This document shows, piece by piece, positions 18,379 through 27,914 of a stretch of 64,000 bases of DNA (the stretch's first letter is position 1; every line of letters starts with the position of its first letter). The translations under genes were made by a program, and so were the position numbers. Source of the stretch: Methanosphaera sp. ISO3-F5 (GTDB taxonomy: Archaea > Methanobacteriota > Methanobacteria > Methanobacteriales > Methanobacteriaceae); assembly GCF_034480035.2 (NCBI RefSeq), contig NZ_CP118753.2, forward strand, positions 705,001 through 769,000, written 5' to 3'. A model generated the notes under the pieces. The model made no database searches. It was given only the letters and a program-made list of their open reading frames with translations, and was not told the origin of the DNA.

Positions 18379-20410
18379 GATTTCAGTAATTTTACCAGTA
18401 TATAATGTTGAAAAAACTATTAATTCAGCATTTGATTCCTTGTTAAATCAAACAATAGGTTTTTCAAATCTTGAAATAATATTTGTTGATGATTGTTCAA
18501 CAGATAATAGTGCTAATATTATAAAAAATTTAATGAAAAAATATTCAAACATTAAATATTACAAACTAGATGAAAATAGTGGAGTTGGAGGAAAACCACG
18601 TAACCTAGGAATAACATATGCAACATCTAAATATGTCATGTTTTTAGATCCTGATGACACGTATTACGAAGATGCATGTGAATTATTATATGTGAATATG
18701 ATTAGTAATAATGTGGATATGGTTTCAGGTAATTTTACTATTAAAAAAAATAATACACGAATAAAAGCCGAAAACTTTGAAAATTATATGAATATACATT
18801 ATGGAACTTATAAAATTCAAAATATTAGAGAAAATACAAGTTTATTAAAATTATCACCTGCGGTTTGGACAAAAATATTTAAGAGATCATTTTTAATTAA
18901 TAATAAAATAGAATTTTTAGAATATGTGCCAGCTGAAGATTTATATTTTGTTTATAAAGCATTAATAAATGCTAATGGGATAATGTACATTGATGAAAAC
19001 ATAGTATATTATGATACTCGAACAGATGAAAATGAATCCATGTCTGTAACATCAATCCGTAATAATAAAATGTTAATCGGTTATATTTATGCATATAGGA
19101 AATTATTCCATTTATTAAACAATTTTGATAATAAGTTAGGTTGGATTGCTTCAATGCATTTATATTTCGGATCTATTCAATTTGTACATAGTACTCTATC
19201 CAAATCAGATAAATTAGAATTTCTATCAAATGCCCGAAATTTATATAAAGTATTTATGAATAATGGAAAATTAAAACCATTTAAAAATTATGAGAATTTA
19301 TTTAAATTAATTTTAAATAACAAACTAATTAACGCTATAAATGTTTCAGAACAAATGAAATATTACTTAGATGAAAATAAAAAGTTAGAAACTGATTTAA
19401 TATATTATTTATTAATTAATAAAAAAGAGAAAAAAACAAAGTTAGACAATGTCATGAAAAAATATGAATTGTTAAGAAAAAATAATTATGACATTATTTT
19501 AGTTGAAATTGATATTAACTCTAAAATTAATAGAAAAAATATCCAAATAAATTATTCTGATCTTGAAATTTCTAATAAACAACTTAATCTAAAAAATAAA
19601 AGAATTAGTATTTCAGATAATTCATATATTAACTCTTCTAAAAATACTGCAAATAATCTAATTAATAAACTGTGGAAAAATAAAATATTAAAAGATGAAT
19701 CTGATCTAGTGTCTTATATAATAAACAGAGAAAATATTGAAACAAACAGAGATTATGGAATAATCAATGAATATAATGACAACATCACTAATTCATTTAA
19801 TCTAAATTCATATGAAATAACTTTACCAAAGTATGATAAGTCCAATAATTTTTTTAAACAATGGAAAGAATCTCATAAAAATTATTATTGGAATAAGATA
19901 AATGATGAATCAAAAATAATTTTATTAAATGAAACAGAAAATAAAAAAAATAATTTACTAAAAGAACTAAATAAATTAGAAAATAATCAATATAAATCCA
20001 ATTATACGGTTTTAAATAAACTTAAAACGAATAAACATAACACACATAAAATTTTCACGGATATTGATGAAAGATATGCTCATAAAAAAACAACATTAGA
20101 ATATTATAAATTAAAAAGCAAAATTAAAAAGAAATTACTTTTGTTTTTACCTTACTTATACATTATTTATAAACATGAAAATATACTAACAAATTTTAAA
20201 TTATACTCATTATTACAGGATAATAATTGGTTCAATACAGGATATTACTTAAATAAAAATTCAGACATTTCCAGAAATAAATGGTGTAAACTATTTACTC
20301 CCGAAACACATTATGTATGCCATGGACATAACGAAAAAAGAAAACCTAATCCTAATTATGATATTAATTTAACAAAAAAAGAAATTATTAAACAATTGGA
20401 AATAAAGTGA
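18371..20410 (+). CDS. Family 2 glycosyltransferase with shared C-terminal module
   Basis: A 679-aa protein. The GT2 domain covers residues 1-~230: ISVILPVYNVEKTI, FVDDCSTDNSA, and KYVMFLDPDDTYY with the DPDD metal site. It looks active. The next ~300 aa are Lys/Asn-rich and unrecognised. The last ~90 aa (LFLPYLYIIYKHENILTNFK, WFNTGYYLNKNSDIS, HYVCHGHNEKRKPN) are closely related to the C-terminus of the preceding protein. This suggests a common docking or acceptor-binding module. The start is an ATG preceded by GAGGATAAT, inside the 3' end of the upstream gene, so the two are translationally coupled. The sugar and acceptor are unknown. Confidence 0.85.
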   Translation: MYKISVILPVYNVEKTINSAFDSLLNQTIGFSNLEIIFVDDCSTDNSANIIKNLMKKYSNIKYYKLDENSGVGGKPRNLGITYATSKYVMFLDPDDTYYEDACELLYVNMISNNVDMVSGNFTIKKNNTRIKAENFENYMNIHYGTYKIQNIRENTSLLKLSPAVWTKIFKRSFLINNKIEFLEYVPAEDLYFVYKALINANGIMYIDENIVYYDTRTDENESMSVTSIRNNKMLIGYIYAYRKLFHLLNNFDNKLGWIASMHLYFGSIQFVHSTLSKSDKLEFLSNARNLYKVFMNNGKLKPFKNYENLFKLILNNKLINAINVSEQMKYYLDENKKLETDLIYYLLINKKEKKTKLDNVMKKYELLRKNNYDIILVEIDINSKINRKNIQINYSDLEISNKQLNLKNKRISISDNSYINSSKNTANNLINKLWKNKILKDESDLVSYIINRENIETNRDYGIINEYNDNITNSFNLNSYEITLPKYDKSNNFFKQWKESHKNYYWNKINDESKIILLNETENKKNNLLKELNKLENNQYKSNYTVLNKLKTNKHNTHKIFTDIDERYAHKKTTLEYYKLKSKIKKKLLLFLPYLYIIYKHENILTNFKLYSLLQDNNWFNTGYYLNKNSDISRNKWCKLFTPETHYVCHGHNEKRKPNPNYDINLTKKEIIKQLEIK

Positions 20411-20414
20411 TATT

Positions 20415-22400
20415 ATGATAATTATTAAATTAAAAGGTGGTTTAGGAAATCAATTATTTCAATATGCTTTTGCATGTTCATTAGCTCATTCATTACATGT
20501 TGAATTATTTTTAGACATTTCCTATTTTTCACATAATGAACCAAGAAAACATGTTATTTATGGTTTAAATGCATATAATATTAAAGGAATAGTTGGTTAT
20601 TATCCATTTGCAGAAAAAACTTCAGTAAGTATGAATTATCTACCACAATCAAATATAGTAAAATATGAAGAAGGCATAAAAGATTTGTTTCCAGAAACTT
20701 TTTATGACTATGAAATTATTGAAAAAATTAAAGATTTAGAATTACCTGCTTTTTTTGACGGATATTTCCAACAACAAATAAAGAATAATAAAAGCAGCAT
20801 AATAACAGAAAACTTTTTTAAAAAAAATAATAAGATTATTCATGAGAATTTAAAGTATAACCTTCCTATTTCAGATAAATATCAAAAAATCATAAAAGAT
20901 ATGCAAAAATATGATTCAGTAGCAATTCATATTAGACATGGAGATTATGAAAATATAATAAATTTTGGACTTTGTAGTTCAGAATATTATGAAAAAGCAA
21001 TAAAATTTTTTGAAAAAAAATTAGATAATCCAAAATTTTTCATTTTTACAGAAGATCATGAATGGGTAAAATCAAACTTAAGCTTTAATTCACCTATAAA
21101 ACACATTTATTTTAATGAAAAAATAGACTCATATAGCAGAGGATATGCTGAACTTCTTAAATTAATGTCTTCTTGTAAACATTTCATTATCGCAAATAGT
21201 ACCTATAGTTGGTGGGGATCATTTTTAAGCGAAAATAAGAATAAAATAATTGTCACACCAAAACCATGGTTCCAAGATAGGAGTATAATAGAAACAGATA
21301 CCATTGATAACATTAATACCATTAAATTCAAAAACAATTATGAAAAAGTATTCAATGACTCTGAAATCACATTATATGACCTAAAAAATGACACACCCCA
21401 TTTAGAAGAAATGTGTATTAAAAAAAGAAATAATTATCTAATACTAAAAAATTTATCTAAAGAATCAAAAATATACCTAGAAAATATTGAAGAAAAAGAA
21501 GAACAAAATCAAGCAATAATAAATATTTCACTAAAAACCAACAATATGAATTGTTTAAAAATATATTACAAAACATTAACAGAAGATTATTGTGAAAAAA
21601 ATACATTATCATTATACTATTATAAAAATGAAAATATTAACCATTATCTAATAATACCCAAAGAAGCACTAATAGACTCATTACTCATAAAACCAGTAAC
21701 ATTAAACACAGATTATACCTGCGAAATAGAAATTAAACAATTAAAAATCAAAGAAAAAACTTCAGATAAAGATTTAAATATAAATCAAATTTTCTCAGAA
21801 AATAAAAAATTAAAAAAAGAACTAAATATTAAAAATAAAATTCTTAACACAAACAAAAACATAATTTCATCAAATGAAAAAAATATCAAAGAATTGAAGG
21901 AGGATTTGAAGAATAGGGATGAGGTTATTTCGTCTAATCGTAGTGATATTTTGTCTTTGAAGGAGGATTTGAAGAATAGGGATGAGGTTATTTCGTCTAA
22001 TCGTAGTGATATTTTGTCTTTGAAGGAGGATTTGAAAAGTAGGGATGAGGTTATTTCGTCTAATCGTAGTGATATTTTGTCTTTGAAGGAGGATTTGAAG
22101 AATAGGGATGAGGTTATTTCGTCTAATCGTAGTGATATTTTGTCTTTGAAGGAGGATTTGAAAAGTAGGGATGAGGTTATTTCGTCTAATCGTAGTGATA
22201 TTTTGTCTTTGAAGGAGGATTTGAAGAATAGGGATGAGGTTATTTCGTCTAATCGTAGTGATATTTTGTCTTTGAAGGAGGATTTGAAAAGTAGGGATGA
22301 GGTAATTTTGTCTTTGAAGGAAGACATTAAGAAAAAAGACGATGAAATTATATTACTAAAAAACGAGTTTATTAATGCTTTAAAAGAAAATAAAAATTAA
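20415..22400 (+). CDS. GT11 (alpha-1,2-fucosyltransferase-like) with coiled-coil repeat tail
   Basis: A 661-aa protein. Residues 1-~300 are a GT11-type transferase: KLKGGLGNQLFQYAFACSLA at 5-24, HIRHGDY near 171-177 (the HxRxGDY GDP-binding motif) and NSTYSWWGSFLS near 260. Family members transfer L-fucose from GDP-fucose, but this donor is not proven. A beta-rich segment to ~470 is unrecognised. From residue 494 the protein has six copies and a partial seventh of a 21-residue unit LKEDLKNRDEVISSNRSDIL(S), a length of three heptads that fits a long coiled coil. Fucosyltransferases with C-terminal heptad repeats are known, where the repeats set dimerisation or acceptor size. The ATG is 4 nt after the upstream stop; last gene of this operon. 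Confidence 0.85.
   Translation: MIIIKLKGGLGNQLFQYAFACSLAHSLHVELFLDISYFSHNEPRKHVIYGLNAYNIKGIVGYYPFAEKTSVSMNYLPQSNIVKYEEGIKDLFPETFYDYEIIEKIKDLELPAFFDGYFQQQIKNNKSSIITENFFKKNNKIIHENLKYNLPISDKYQKIIKDMQKYDSVAIHIRHGDYENIINFGLCSSEYYEKAIKFFEKKLDNPKFFIFTEDHEWVKSNLSFNSPIKHIYFNEKIDSYSRGYAELLKLMSSCKHFIIANSTYSWWGSFLSENKNKIIVTPKPWFQDRSIIETDTIDNINTIKFKNNYEKVFNDSEITLYDLKNDTPHLEEMCIKKRNNYLILKNLSKESKIYLENIEEKEEQNQAIINISLKTNNMNCLKIYYKTLTEDYCEKNTLSLYYYKNENINHYLIIPKEALIDSLLIKPVTLNTDYTCEIEIKQLKIKEKTSDKDLNINQIFSENKKLKKELNIKNKILNTNKNIISSNEKNIKELKEDLKNRDEVISSNRSDILSLKEDLKNRDEVISSNRSDILSLKEDLKSRDEVISSNRSDILSLKEDLKNRDEVISSNRSDILSLKEDLKSRDEVISSNRSDILSLKEDLKNRDEVISSNRSDILSLKEDLKSRDEVILSLKEDIKKKDDEIILLKNEFINALKENKN
21894..22307 (+). 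repeat. 63-bp tandem repeat (6.6 copies) in coding sequence
   Basis: Units start at 21894, 21957, 22020, 22083, 22146, 22209 and 22272 (the last is partial). Copies are nearly identical in DNA. They differ mainly at one codon (Asn or Ser after LKEDLK) in the order N, N, S, N, S, N, S. This points to expansion by a 126-bp double unit. The repeat uses G/T-rich codons (TTG, GAG, TCG, CGT) while the flanking coding sequence is A-rich. Each unit is a multiple of three, so copy-number change keeps the frame. Confidence 0.95.
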
Positions 22401-22454
22401 AATATCATTGAATTTAAAGTAAACTAATTAATGTACAGTTAACTGATTAATTAT

Positions 22455-23492
22455 TTATTTATTCCAAATTTTATTTAAAAGATTTCCTTTTTTTGTTTTA
22501 TTTCCCTTTTCTTCTACATCATTACATATTTTAGAACTATTAAACAATTTTAATTTGCTAATTTGCTCTTCATAACATTCAGATATGTGTTCTATCAATC
22601 TAGAATTAGAAAGTGCATTATGATGATGGATGATTTTTGGAACTTTCATAAAACTTTTTCCGTACATTTTCTCAAGATATTCTTTAGTATTATTAGGACA
22701 ATAATACTTTCTGTTATTAAATGAAATAGTTTTCAATGGAAATATATCTTCTGTTTTATATTTAATTAAATTATAATCACAATTTAATCCATGTACTCCG
22801 TCAAAACCAGGAATTATTATATTTGTTTCATTTAAAGATAAATCTAATTTGTCATAGTATTCATTGATTAATTCTGTTTTTGGTATTCCTTTAATAGACT
22901 TTACATAAAATTCATCTCGAAAATCAGTATATATTTGATCATTAATTTTTTCAGAATTAACAGCATAATCAAACGGAAAAATATCAATAAAACCTAAATT
23001 ATATACATTAAACTTCAATGCGTTTTCCTTAATTGAAGATGGTAGACGGCAAATTAAAGAAGGGAATGATATAATAAAATCTTTTTCAACAAGATATCCG
23101 TTTAATAAATATAAACAATCATCTAAATTATTTTCATTGATTTCATCATTAATTATTTTAAGAAATTTATTAAAATCTTTACGAGTCATACTTATATCAA
23201 CATCATCATCCCATGGGATGAAAGAACTGTGTCTATATGCACCTAGTAATGTACCATAGTTTAACCACCATTTGATGTCATGTTTTTTACAAATTTTATC
23301 TATAAATGTTAACATTTCTGTTAGTAAATCTAACCTACATTTTAATAACCCCTTAGGTTTTAATTCATAATCTATGAAAATAGAATTAAATAAATCATTG
23401 TATGAATTTAATATTCTATTATTATTTTTTTCCATTTTATTCAAGCGTGAATTCAACTCAACATACTTTTTTTCTAATTCTTCGAACTCCAT
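22455..23492 (-). CDS. LicD-family phosphotransferase
   Basis: A 345-aa protein with a short N-terminal coiled coil (1-30) and a LicD domain. The domain has KCRLDLLTEMLTFIDKICKK, WWLNYGTLLGAYRHSSFI and PWDDDVDISMTRKDF. The WDDDVD acidic motif is the nucleotidyltransferase-like active site. LicD proteins transfer phosphocholine from CDP-choline, or similar phospho-groups, onto surface glycans. It differs from the LicD proteins at 29607 and 35062 in lacking their N-terminal beta domain. It is convergent with the GT11 gene (54 bp between) and has its own upstream region. No ribosome binding site precedes the ATG. A TATA-like ACTATAAG about 25-30 nt upstream would give a nearly leaderless transcript. 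Confidence 0.85.
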   Translation of the reverse strand: MEFEELEKKYVELNSRLNKMEKNNNRILNSYNDLFNSIFIDYELKPKGLLKCRLDLLTEMLTFIDKICKKHDIKWWLNYGTLLGAYRHSSFIPWDDDVDISMTRKDFNKFLKIINDEINENNLDDCLYLLNGYLVEKDFIISFPSLICRLPSSIKENALKFNVYNLGFIDIFPFDYAVNSEKINDQIYTDFRDEFYVKSIKGIPKTELINEYYDKLDLSLNETNIIIPGFDGVHGLNCDYNLIKYKTEDIFPLKTISFNNRKYYCPNNTKEYLEKMYGKSFMKVPKIIHHHNALSNSRLIEHISECYEEQISKLKLFNSSKICNDVEEKGNKTKKGNLLNKIWNK

Positions 23493-23734
23493 AATAATTA
23501 TTATGTATTGACAAGTTAAATACTTATAGTTTTTAATTTATATGGAATTGTTACTTAGTTTTCTTTATATTTTCAATTATTTTTTTTCTTAAAATAAGTT
23601 ATTGATTTTTTTTTAAATGATTGATGTTGATAAAATAGTTCTACACTTGTTAAAGTCTGGTTTGAATATTTTTTTTTTAAAAATTTGATATGAGTATAAT
23701 TCTAAAAAGAGAGGAAATTGTTTGAAGGGGGTTA

Positions 23735-25633
23735 TTATTGTTTTTCTAGTTTTTTTACTTCTTCTATGAATAGTGTCAGTACTTCTTCTTGTAGTCCTTC
23801 TACGAATTTTAGTGATCCTGCTACTTCGTGTCCTCCTCCGTCTGCTCCTGCTTGGGGTATTTCTTCTTGTATTTTTGTTATTATGTTGTTGAGGTTGAAT
23901 TCGTAGTCGTTTTTGATTGTTTCTGTTGCTCTTAGTACTGCGAAGTCTGGTCCGTTTGCTAGTGTCATTATTGGTTCTTCTTCGCTTTTTTCTTGTACTA
24001 GTTTGTCGTGTACGTATCCTGTTGTTTTTCCTGGTGCTGGGTATGTGAATTTGTGTGCGTATTTTTCTACGTCTAGTCTGTTTAGTTGTATTCCGTTGTC
24101 GAAGTATGTTGTTTCTACGTTTGGTAGTGCGGCTTTTAGTTGTGTTTCTACTCTTTTGTCTGATTCGCTCATTAGTACGTCGAGTAGTTCTTCTTGTCTT
24201 TCTTTGTCTTCTAGTCCTAGTATTGTGTTCATGACTCCTCTTCCGTTCATGAATCTTAGGAAGTATGCTTCGAAGTCTACGCATGTTGCTACTTTATCTA
24301 GGTCTTCTCTTGTGTATCCTTCTTCTTCTGCTATTTTTAGGTATTGGTCTACTTCACTGCATTCTGCATGGTCTCCTACTGCTGCTATTCCTGGGAAGTG
24401 TCTTATTGTTGGTCTTATGTCTGGGTTTATCATTCCTGCTAGTTCTACTGCTAGTGCTCCTGCGGTTAGTTGTGAGTCTCCTCCGACTAAGTATGGGTTT
24501 ACATGTATGTCTACGTAGTTGTCAATTAGTGCTTTTCCGTTTTCTACTTCTCCTGGATAGTGGTGGTCTACTACTATGGATTCTATTCCATATACTTTTG
24601 AGTGTCTTAGTGCTGCTACGTCTTCTTCTGTTGATCCGTTGTCTAGTAGTACTAGTAGTGGTAGTTTTTGTCCATGTCTTTCAGCATCTTCTAGTGCATA
24701 TGATAGGTCTTTCACTACGTCTTCTAGTTCGTAGAATGGTGCTTTACTTGGTGATCTTTTGAAGAAGTGCCATTCTGCGTCTGCGTCGTTGCTTTCTTCT
24801 CGTAGTAATGGTATTACTGCTTGTTCTACTGCTACTCCTGCGCATATTCCGTCTGCGTCTGCATGGTGTCTTACTAGTATTGATCTTCCGTCTAATACTG
24901 CTCTTCTTATTGCTTTTGCGGCTAATGCTAGTTTTGGTCTTAGTAGGTCTAGTATTTCACTTTCGACCATTACGCTTGTGTCTTCTGGTTCTGCTTTTTT
25001 GTCCATTGCTTCGAAGACTAGTTGTTTGAATTTTTCTTCTTCTTGTCCTTCTAGTTTTTCTATGTTTTCGGATTCTATTTGTATTTTTCCTCCGTGTAAT
25101 GAGACTTCTCCCAGTATTTCTACTGTGTCTTCTACTTCTAGTTCTGGGTACATTCGTACTCCTGGTTCGTTGAATGCTGCTGCCCATGTGATGTCTGTTT
25201 CGTCTCGTACTGTGAATATTGTTGGTCCACTTGTTTGTTGTATTTGTATTATTTCTCCTTGTATTGCTACGTTTCGTCCTAGGTTGTCTTCGGATAGGTC
25301 GGCTATTCTTGTTCTTTTCACGTTTCTTTTGACTTTTATTTTTTCGTAGTTGTCACCGTATTTTGTTTTTGAGTATGTTAGGTCTACGTCCATTTTTCCT
25401 TTGTGTGGTTTGATTTCGCTTATTTTGACTACTATTTTGTTTCCTACTTTTTCTTTTGGGTTTCGTGTTCTTAGTAGTCCATATACGCTTTTACTTAGGC
25501 TGACGAAGAATCCGTATTTTTCTACTCTGGTGATTACTCCTTCATAGTCACTTCCTATTTCTAGGTCTTCTATTTGACATGATGGATTTAATACATACAC
25601 GATTGGTTGTGATGTATTGATTTCTTTTGCCAT
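23735..25633 (-). CDS. Archaeal RecJ-like DHH phosphoesterase with S1 and OB domains
   Basis: A 632-aa protein. An S1 RNA-binding domain comes first (EIGSDYEGVITRVEKYGFFV near 22-42), then an OB-fold segment (NVAIQGEIIQIQQTSGPTIF near 125-145), then a DHH catalytic domain with LVRHHADADGICAG near 257 (HxDxDG), LLDNGSTEED, VDHHYPGE near 350, and GADGGGHEVAGS in the C-terminal DHHA1 part. This order matches the archaeal RecJ-like nuclease group (COG1107 type), but without the Zn finger that many carry. It would degrade single-stranded DNA or RNA in the cytoplasm. AGGAGAC precedes the ATG. It is a conserved housekeeping gene and unrelated in function to the glycan genes. Its coding strand is strongly A/C-rich. 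Confidence 0.88.
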   Translation of the reverse strand: MAKEINTSQPIVYVLNPSCQIEDLEIGSDYEGVITRVEKYGFFVSLSKSVYGLLRTRNPKEKVGNKIVVKISEIKPHKGKMDVDLTYSKTKYGDNYEKIKVKRNVKRTRIADLSEDNLGRNVAIQGEIIQIQQTSGPTIFTVRDETDITWAAAFNEPGVRMYPELEVEDTVEILGEVSLHGGKIQIESENIEKLEGQEEEKFKQLVFEAMDKKAEPEDTSVMVESEILDLLRPKLALAAKAIRRAVLDGRSILVRHHADADGICAGVAVEQAVIPLLREESNDADAEWHFFKRSPSKAPFYELEDVVKDLSYALEDAERHGQKLPLLVLLDNGSTEEDVAALRHSKVYGIESIVVDHHYPGEVENGKALIDNYVDIHVNPYLVGGDSQLTAGALAVELAGMINPDIRPTIRHFPGIAAVGDHAECSEVDQYLKIAEEEGYTREDLDKVATCVDFEAYFLRFMNGRGVMNTILGLEDKERQEELLDVLMSESDKRVETQLKAALPNVETTYFDNGIQLNRLDVEKYAHKFTYPAPGKTTGYVHDKLVQEKSEEEPIMTLANGPDFAVLRATETIKNDYEFNLNNIITKIQEEIPQAGADGGGHEVAGSLKFVEGLQEEVLTLFIEEVKKLEKQ

Positions 25634-25679
25634 TGTATTATGTCTCCTTTATCTTCCATTGGAAGATTTCTTTTTCCAT

Positions 25680-26174
25680 TCATTTTGTAAATTTGTCTGG
25701 ATATTGTTCTTCTAATAGTTTACGTTTATCTGAATATTCTGTGGCATTTACCATGTTTTTATGGGAGTTTGTAAAGTATTGTGTTGCTTGTGATGGACTG
25801 TTGTTAACTGTCGTCAGTCCGTTGTAGAGGTCTAGTGTTGCATTTATTTTGTATTCTATTTCTGTAAGTGTGAGGTTGAAGTATTGTATTTGTATGCTTT
25901 GGTTGTTTCGTGTTGCTTTTTTTAGTGCATTTTGTGCTCTGGTTTGTGCTTGCACATATTCTGTGTATGATGTGTTTATGTGTTCTGTTGCTTGTGAATA
26001 ATTTTTTGAGTTAAGGTATGTTACAGCGTTGTTGTATTCTGTGTTTGCTGTTTGTAAATGGGTATTAATACTTGGAACTTCAGCATCTGCCTTGTTCATA
26101 TCGACTATTATGACAAAGCCTATGATTAGTAGTATTAAAAAGATTAATATTCCAATTATTAATTTTTTATTCAT
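25680..26174 (-). CDS. Small membrane-anchored protein of unknown function
   Basis: A 164-aa protein. Residues 5-25 (LIIGILIFLILLIIGFVIIV) are one strong hydrophobic helix. The rest is hydrophilic, Asn/Thr/Gln-rich and predicted helical, with repeated 'Y.NA..YL.SKNYSQA' style segments that resemble TPR-like helices. It is most likely anchored at the N-terminus with the remainder outside. I recognise no family. It lies 46 bp upstream of the RecJ-like gene on the same strand and may share its transcript. Confidence 0.6.
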   Translation of the reverse strand: MNKKLIIGILIFLILLIIGFVIIVDMNKADAEVPSINTHLQTANTEYNNAVTYLNSKNYSQATEHINTSYTEYVQAQTRAQNALKKATRNNQSIQIQYFNLTLTEIEYKINATLDLYNGLTTVNNSPSQATQYFTNSHKNMVNATEYSDKRKLLEEQYPDKFTK

Positions 26175-26615
26175 ATAAAGTATTCCATTATAATTTTTAT
26201 ATACATTATTTATGTATGTCTTTTTTAGTTTAAATATTTGAAGTTTTTATACATTACTTTTTATCTTTCTTTTCATCTTTAAATAAAATAAATTTGGTTT
26301 CTCAGCGTTTTGAAATAATAAAACATTCTGTATGTCAGTAATCAATTTTATTAATAAGTACTAACATTATTTATTATATTAAAATATTTTTATTTTTTTG
26401 AAACTTATTAAATTAATGAATTGAAAAAATATGCTAGGCAAATTTTAAGTAAATAAGTTTAGGGATAATGATAATTAAAATTTAATTATTGAAATTTAAA
26501 TTGAGTTTAAATAGATATTGTTTTCTTTTAATAAGATTAATAAAAAGATATTGTAAATGTATGTTTTAATTCATAAAATACTGAAAATAGATCCATAATA
26601 ATTTTAGGTGATGGA
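26175..26615. other. Intergenic region without recognisable gene
   Basis: 441 bp of AT-rich sequence between the membrane-protein gene (-) and the DUF6270 pseudogene (+). AGGTGAT at 26606-26612 is an intact ribosome binding site for the pseudogene. It probably holds the promoters of both neighbours. No ORF or RNA gene is seen. Confidence 0.5.
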
Positions 26616-27760
26616 ATGGTAATAAAAATTGGTGTAATGGGTTGTTGTGTCTGATGATATTTTTAGTTCACTTCATAATTAGAAATATTGGGAAGATTTT
26701 GAAATATTATTTATTATTGCAAGAACATCTTTAATTAGTTTATCACAAAAACCAATTGATGTAAATCGTGAAGATTTGATTATTTCTAAAGAAACAGAAT
26801 ATAGTGAACATAATATTAATTGTATGTATGGTGATATAACTCAAAAATTTATGATCTCCTGAATAAGGATATACAATATATGGTTATGGACTTTTTTTAG
26901 ATGCATTTTTTTGAGGTATTAATTACTGAAAAAGGTATTATAAGAAATAATTATTGGCATTTACAATGTACTAATTTTTATAATAATCTTCATGAAAAAA
27001 GGGTTGTAACACCATCCGATAACATAGCAGAGTATATGAGTTTATTAAAAAGTTTTCTCCATTTTTTTTTAATTATATGAAAGAAAATTATCCAGAAACT
27101 AAGATTATTTTAGTCAGTGTTCGTCTTATGGAGTATCGAACTTTGGATGATGGTTCTGTTGAGGGTTTTGTGAATAGAGATAATCCTATCAATAAGTCTT
27201 TGGATATTTTAGAGGATTATGTTGTGGAAATTTTGATGTGAGTTTTGTTGATTTTGAAGAGACCAGTCTTGATAAAAATCATATTTGGTGTCCAGGTAAA
27301 GTTCATTATTCAAAAGAATATTACCAATATTCTTATAGGAAAATATTAAATATTGTTAAATATGATGAAATTAACAAAAAAATTAATCAATTAAACCTCA
27401 TAGATAATGATTTAAATAAGGAAGACTTGATTCATGAAATATCTTTAATAGAAGATTCAAATTCAGTTAATGGAAGTGTTCAAAAAAGATATAAGAGTAT
27501 AATAGATACTTTAAAAAATGAAAATATTAAACTTAAATTAAAAAAAAGATTCCATTAGTTCTGAAAATAACAATCTGAAAATGCAATTGTATCAAAAAGA
27601 AAAATTAATTTAAGAAATTAGTTATGATAAAAAAGAAATATCGCTTGAATTTGATTAAATTAAAAAGGAAAATGTCAAATTAAAGAATGAAAATAAGTTA
27701 ATGGCTAATTCAATAAGTTGGACTATCACTAAACCTTTAAGATTACTTTCAAACATTTAA
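26616..27760 (+). pseudogene. Decayed DUF6270 gene
   Basis: The frame starts MVIKIGVMGCCV after an AGGTGAT ribosome binding site but hits two stops at once. Scattered frames then give ARTSLISLSQKPIDVNRED, a degenerate 'MDFF.DAFF' and KGIIRNNYWH, NYMKENYPETKIILVSVRLM, NHIWCPGKVHYSKEYY (27270-27330), a coiled coil, and a C-terminal SWTITKPLRLLS ending at 27760. The order matches the intact DUF6270 protein at 31194-32069. At least five frame disruptions are visible. The longest open piece (27238-27558) is only the C-terminal part. The tail S.SW..TKPLR is one often seen at the end of glycosyltransferases, and it recurs in the next gene. Confidence 0.8.
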
Positions 27761-27914
27761 AAAATTATTGCATAAATAATCATAATAATTAAATTTAGAA
27801 ATTCTTTTTTATTTATAAACTATGCGATTAATTATATAACCAATTTTAATAATTAGTAAAAACATATATATAACCAATATTTTTTTAACACAAACTTGTG
27901 TATTATGTGATTTT

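Noticed and set aside
21894-22307. Regular repeats that could suggest a CRISPR array
   Set aside because: Units are directly adjacent, keep the reading frame and encode a coiled coil; there are no spacers.
24265-25349. Long open frames opposite to the RecJ-like gene
   Set aside because: They are low-complexity Leu/Ser-rich products of the strong A/C bias of the real coding strand; no motifs and no ribosome binding sites.
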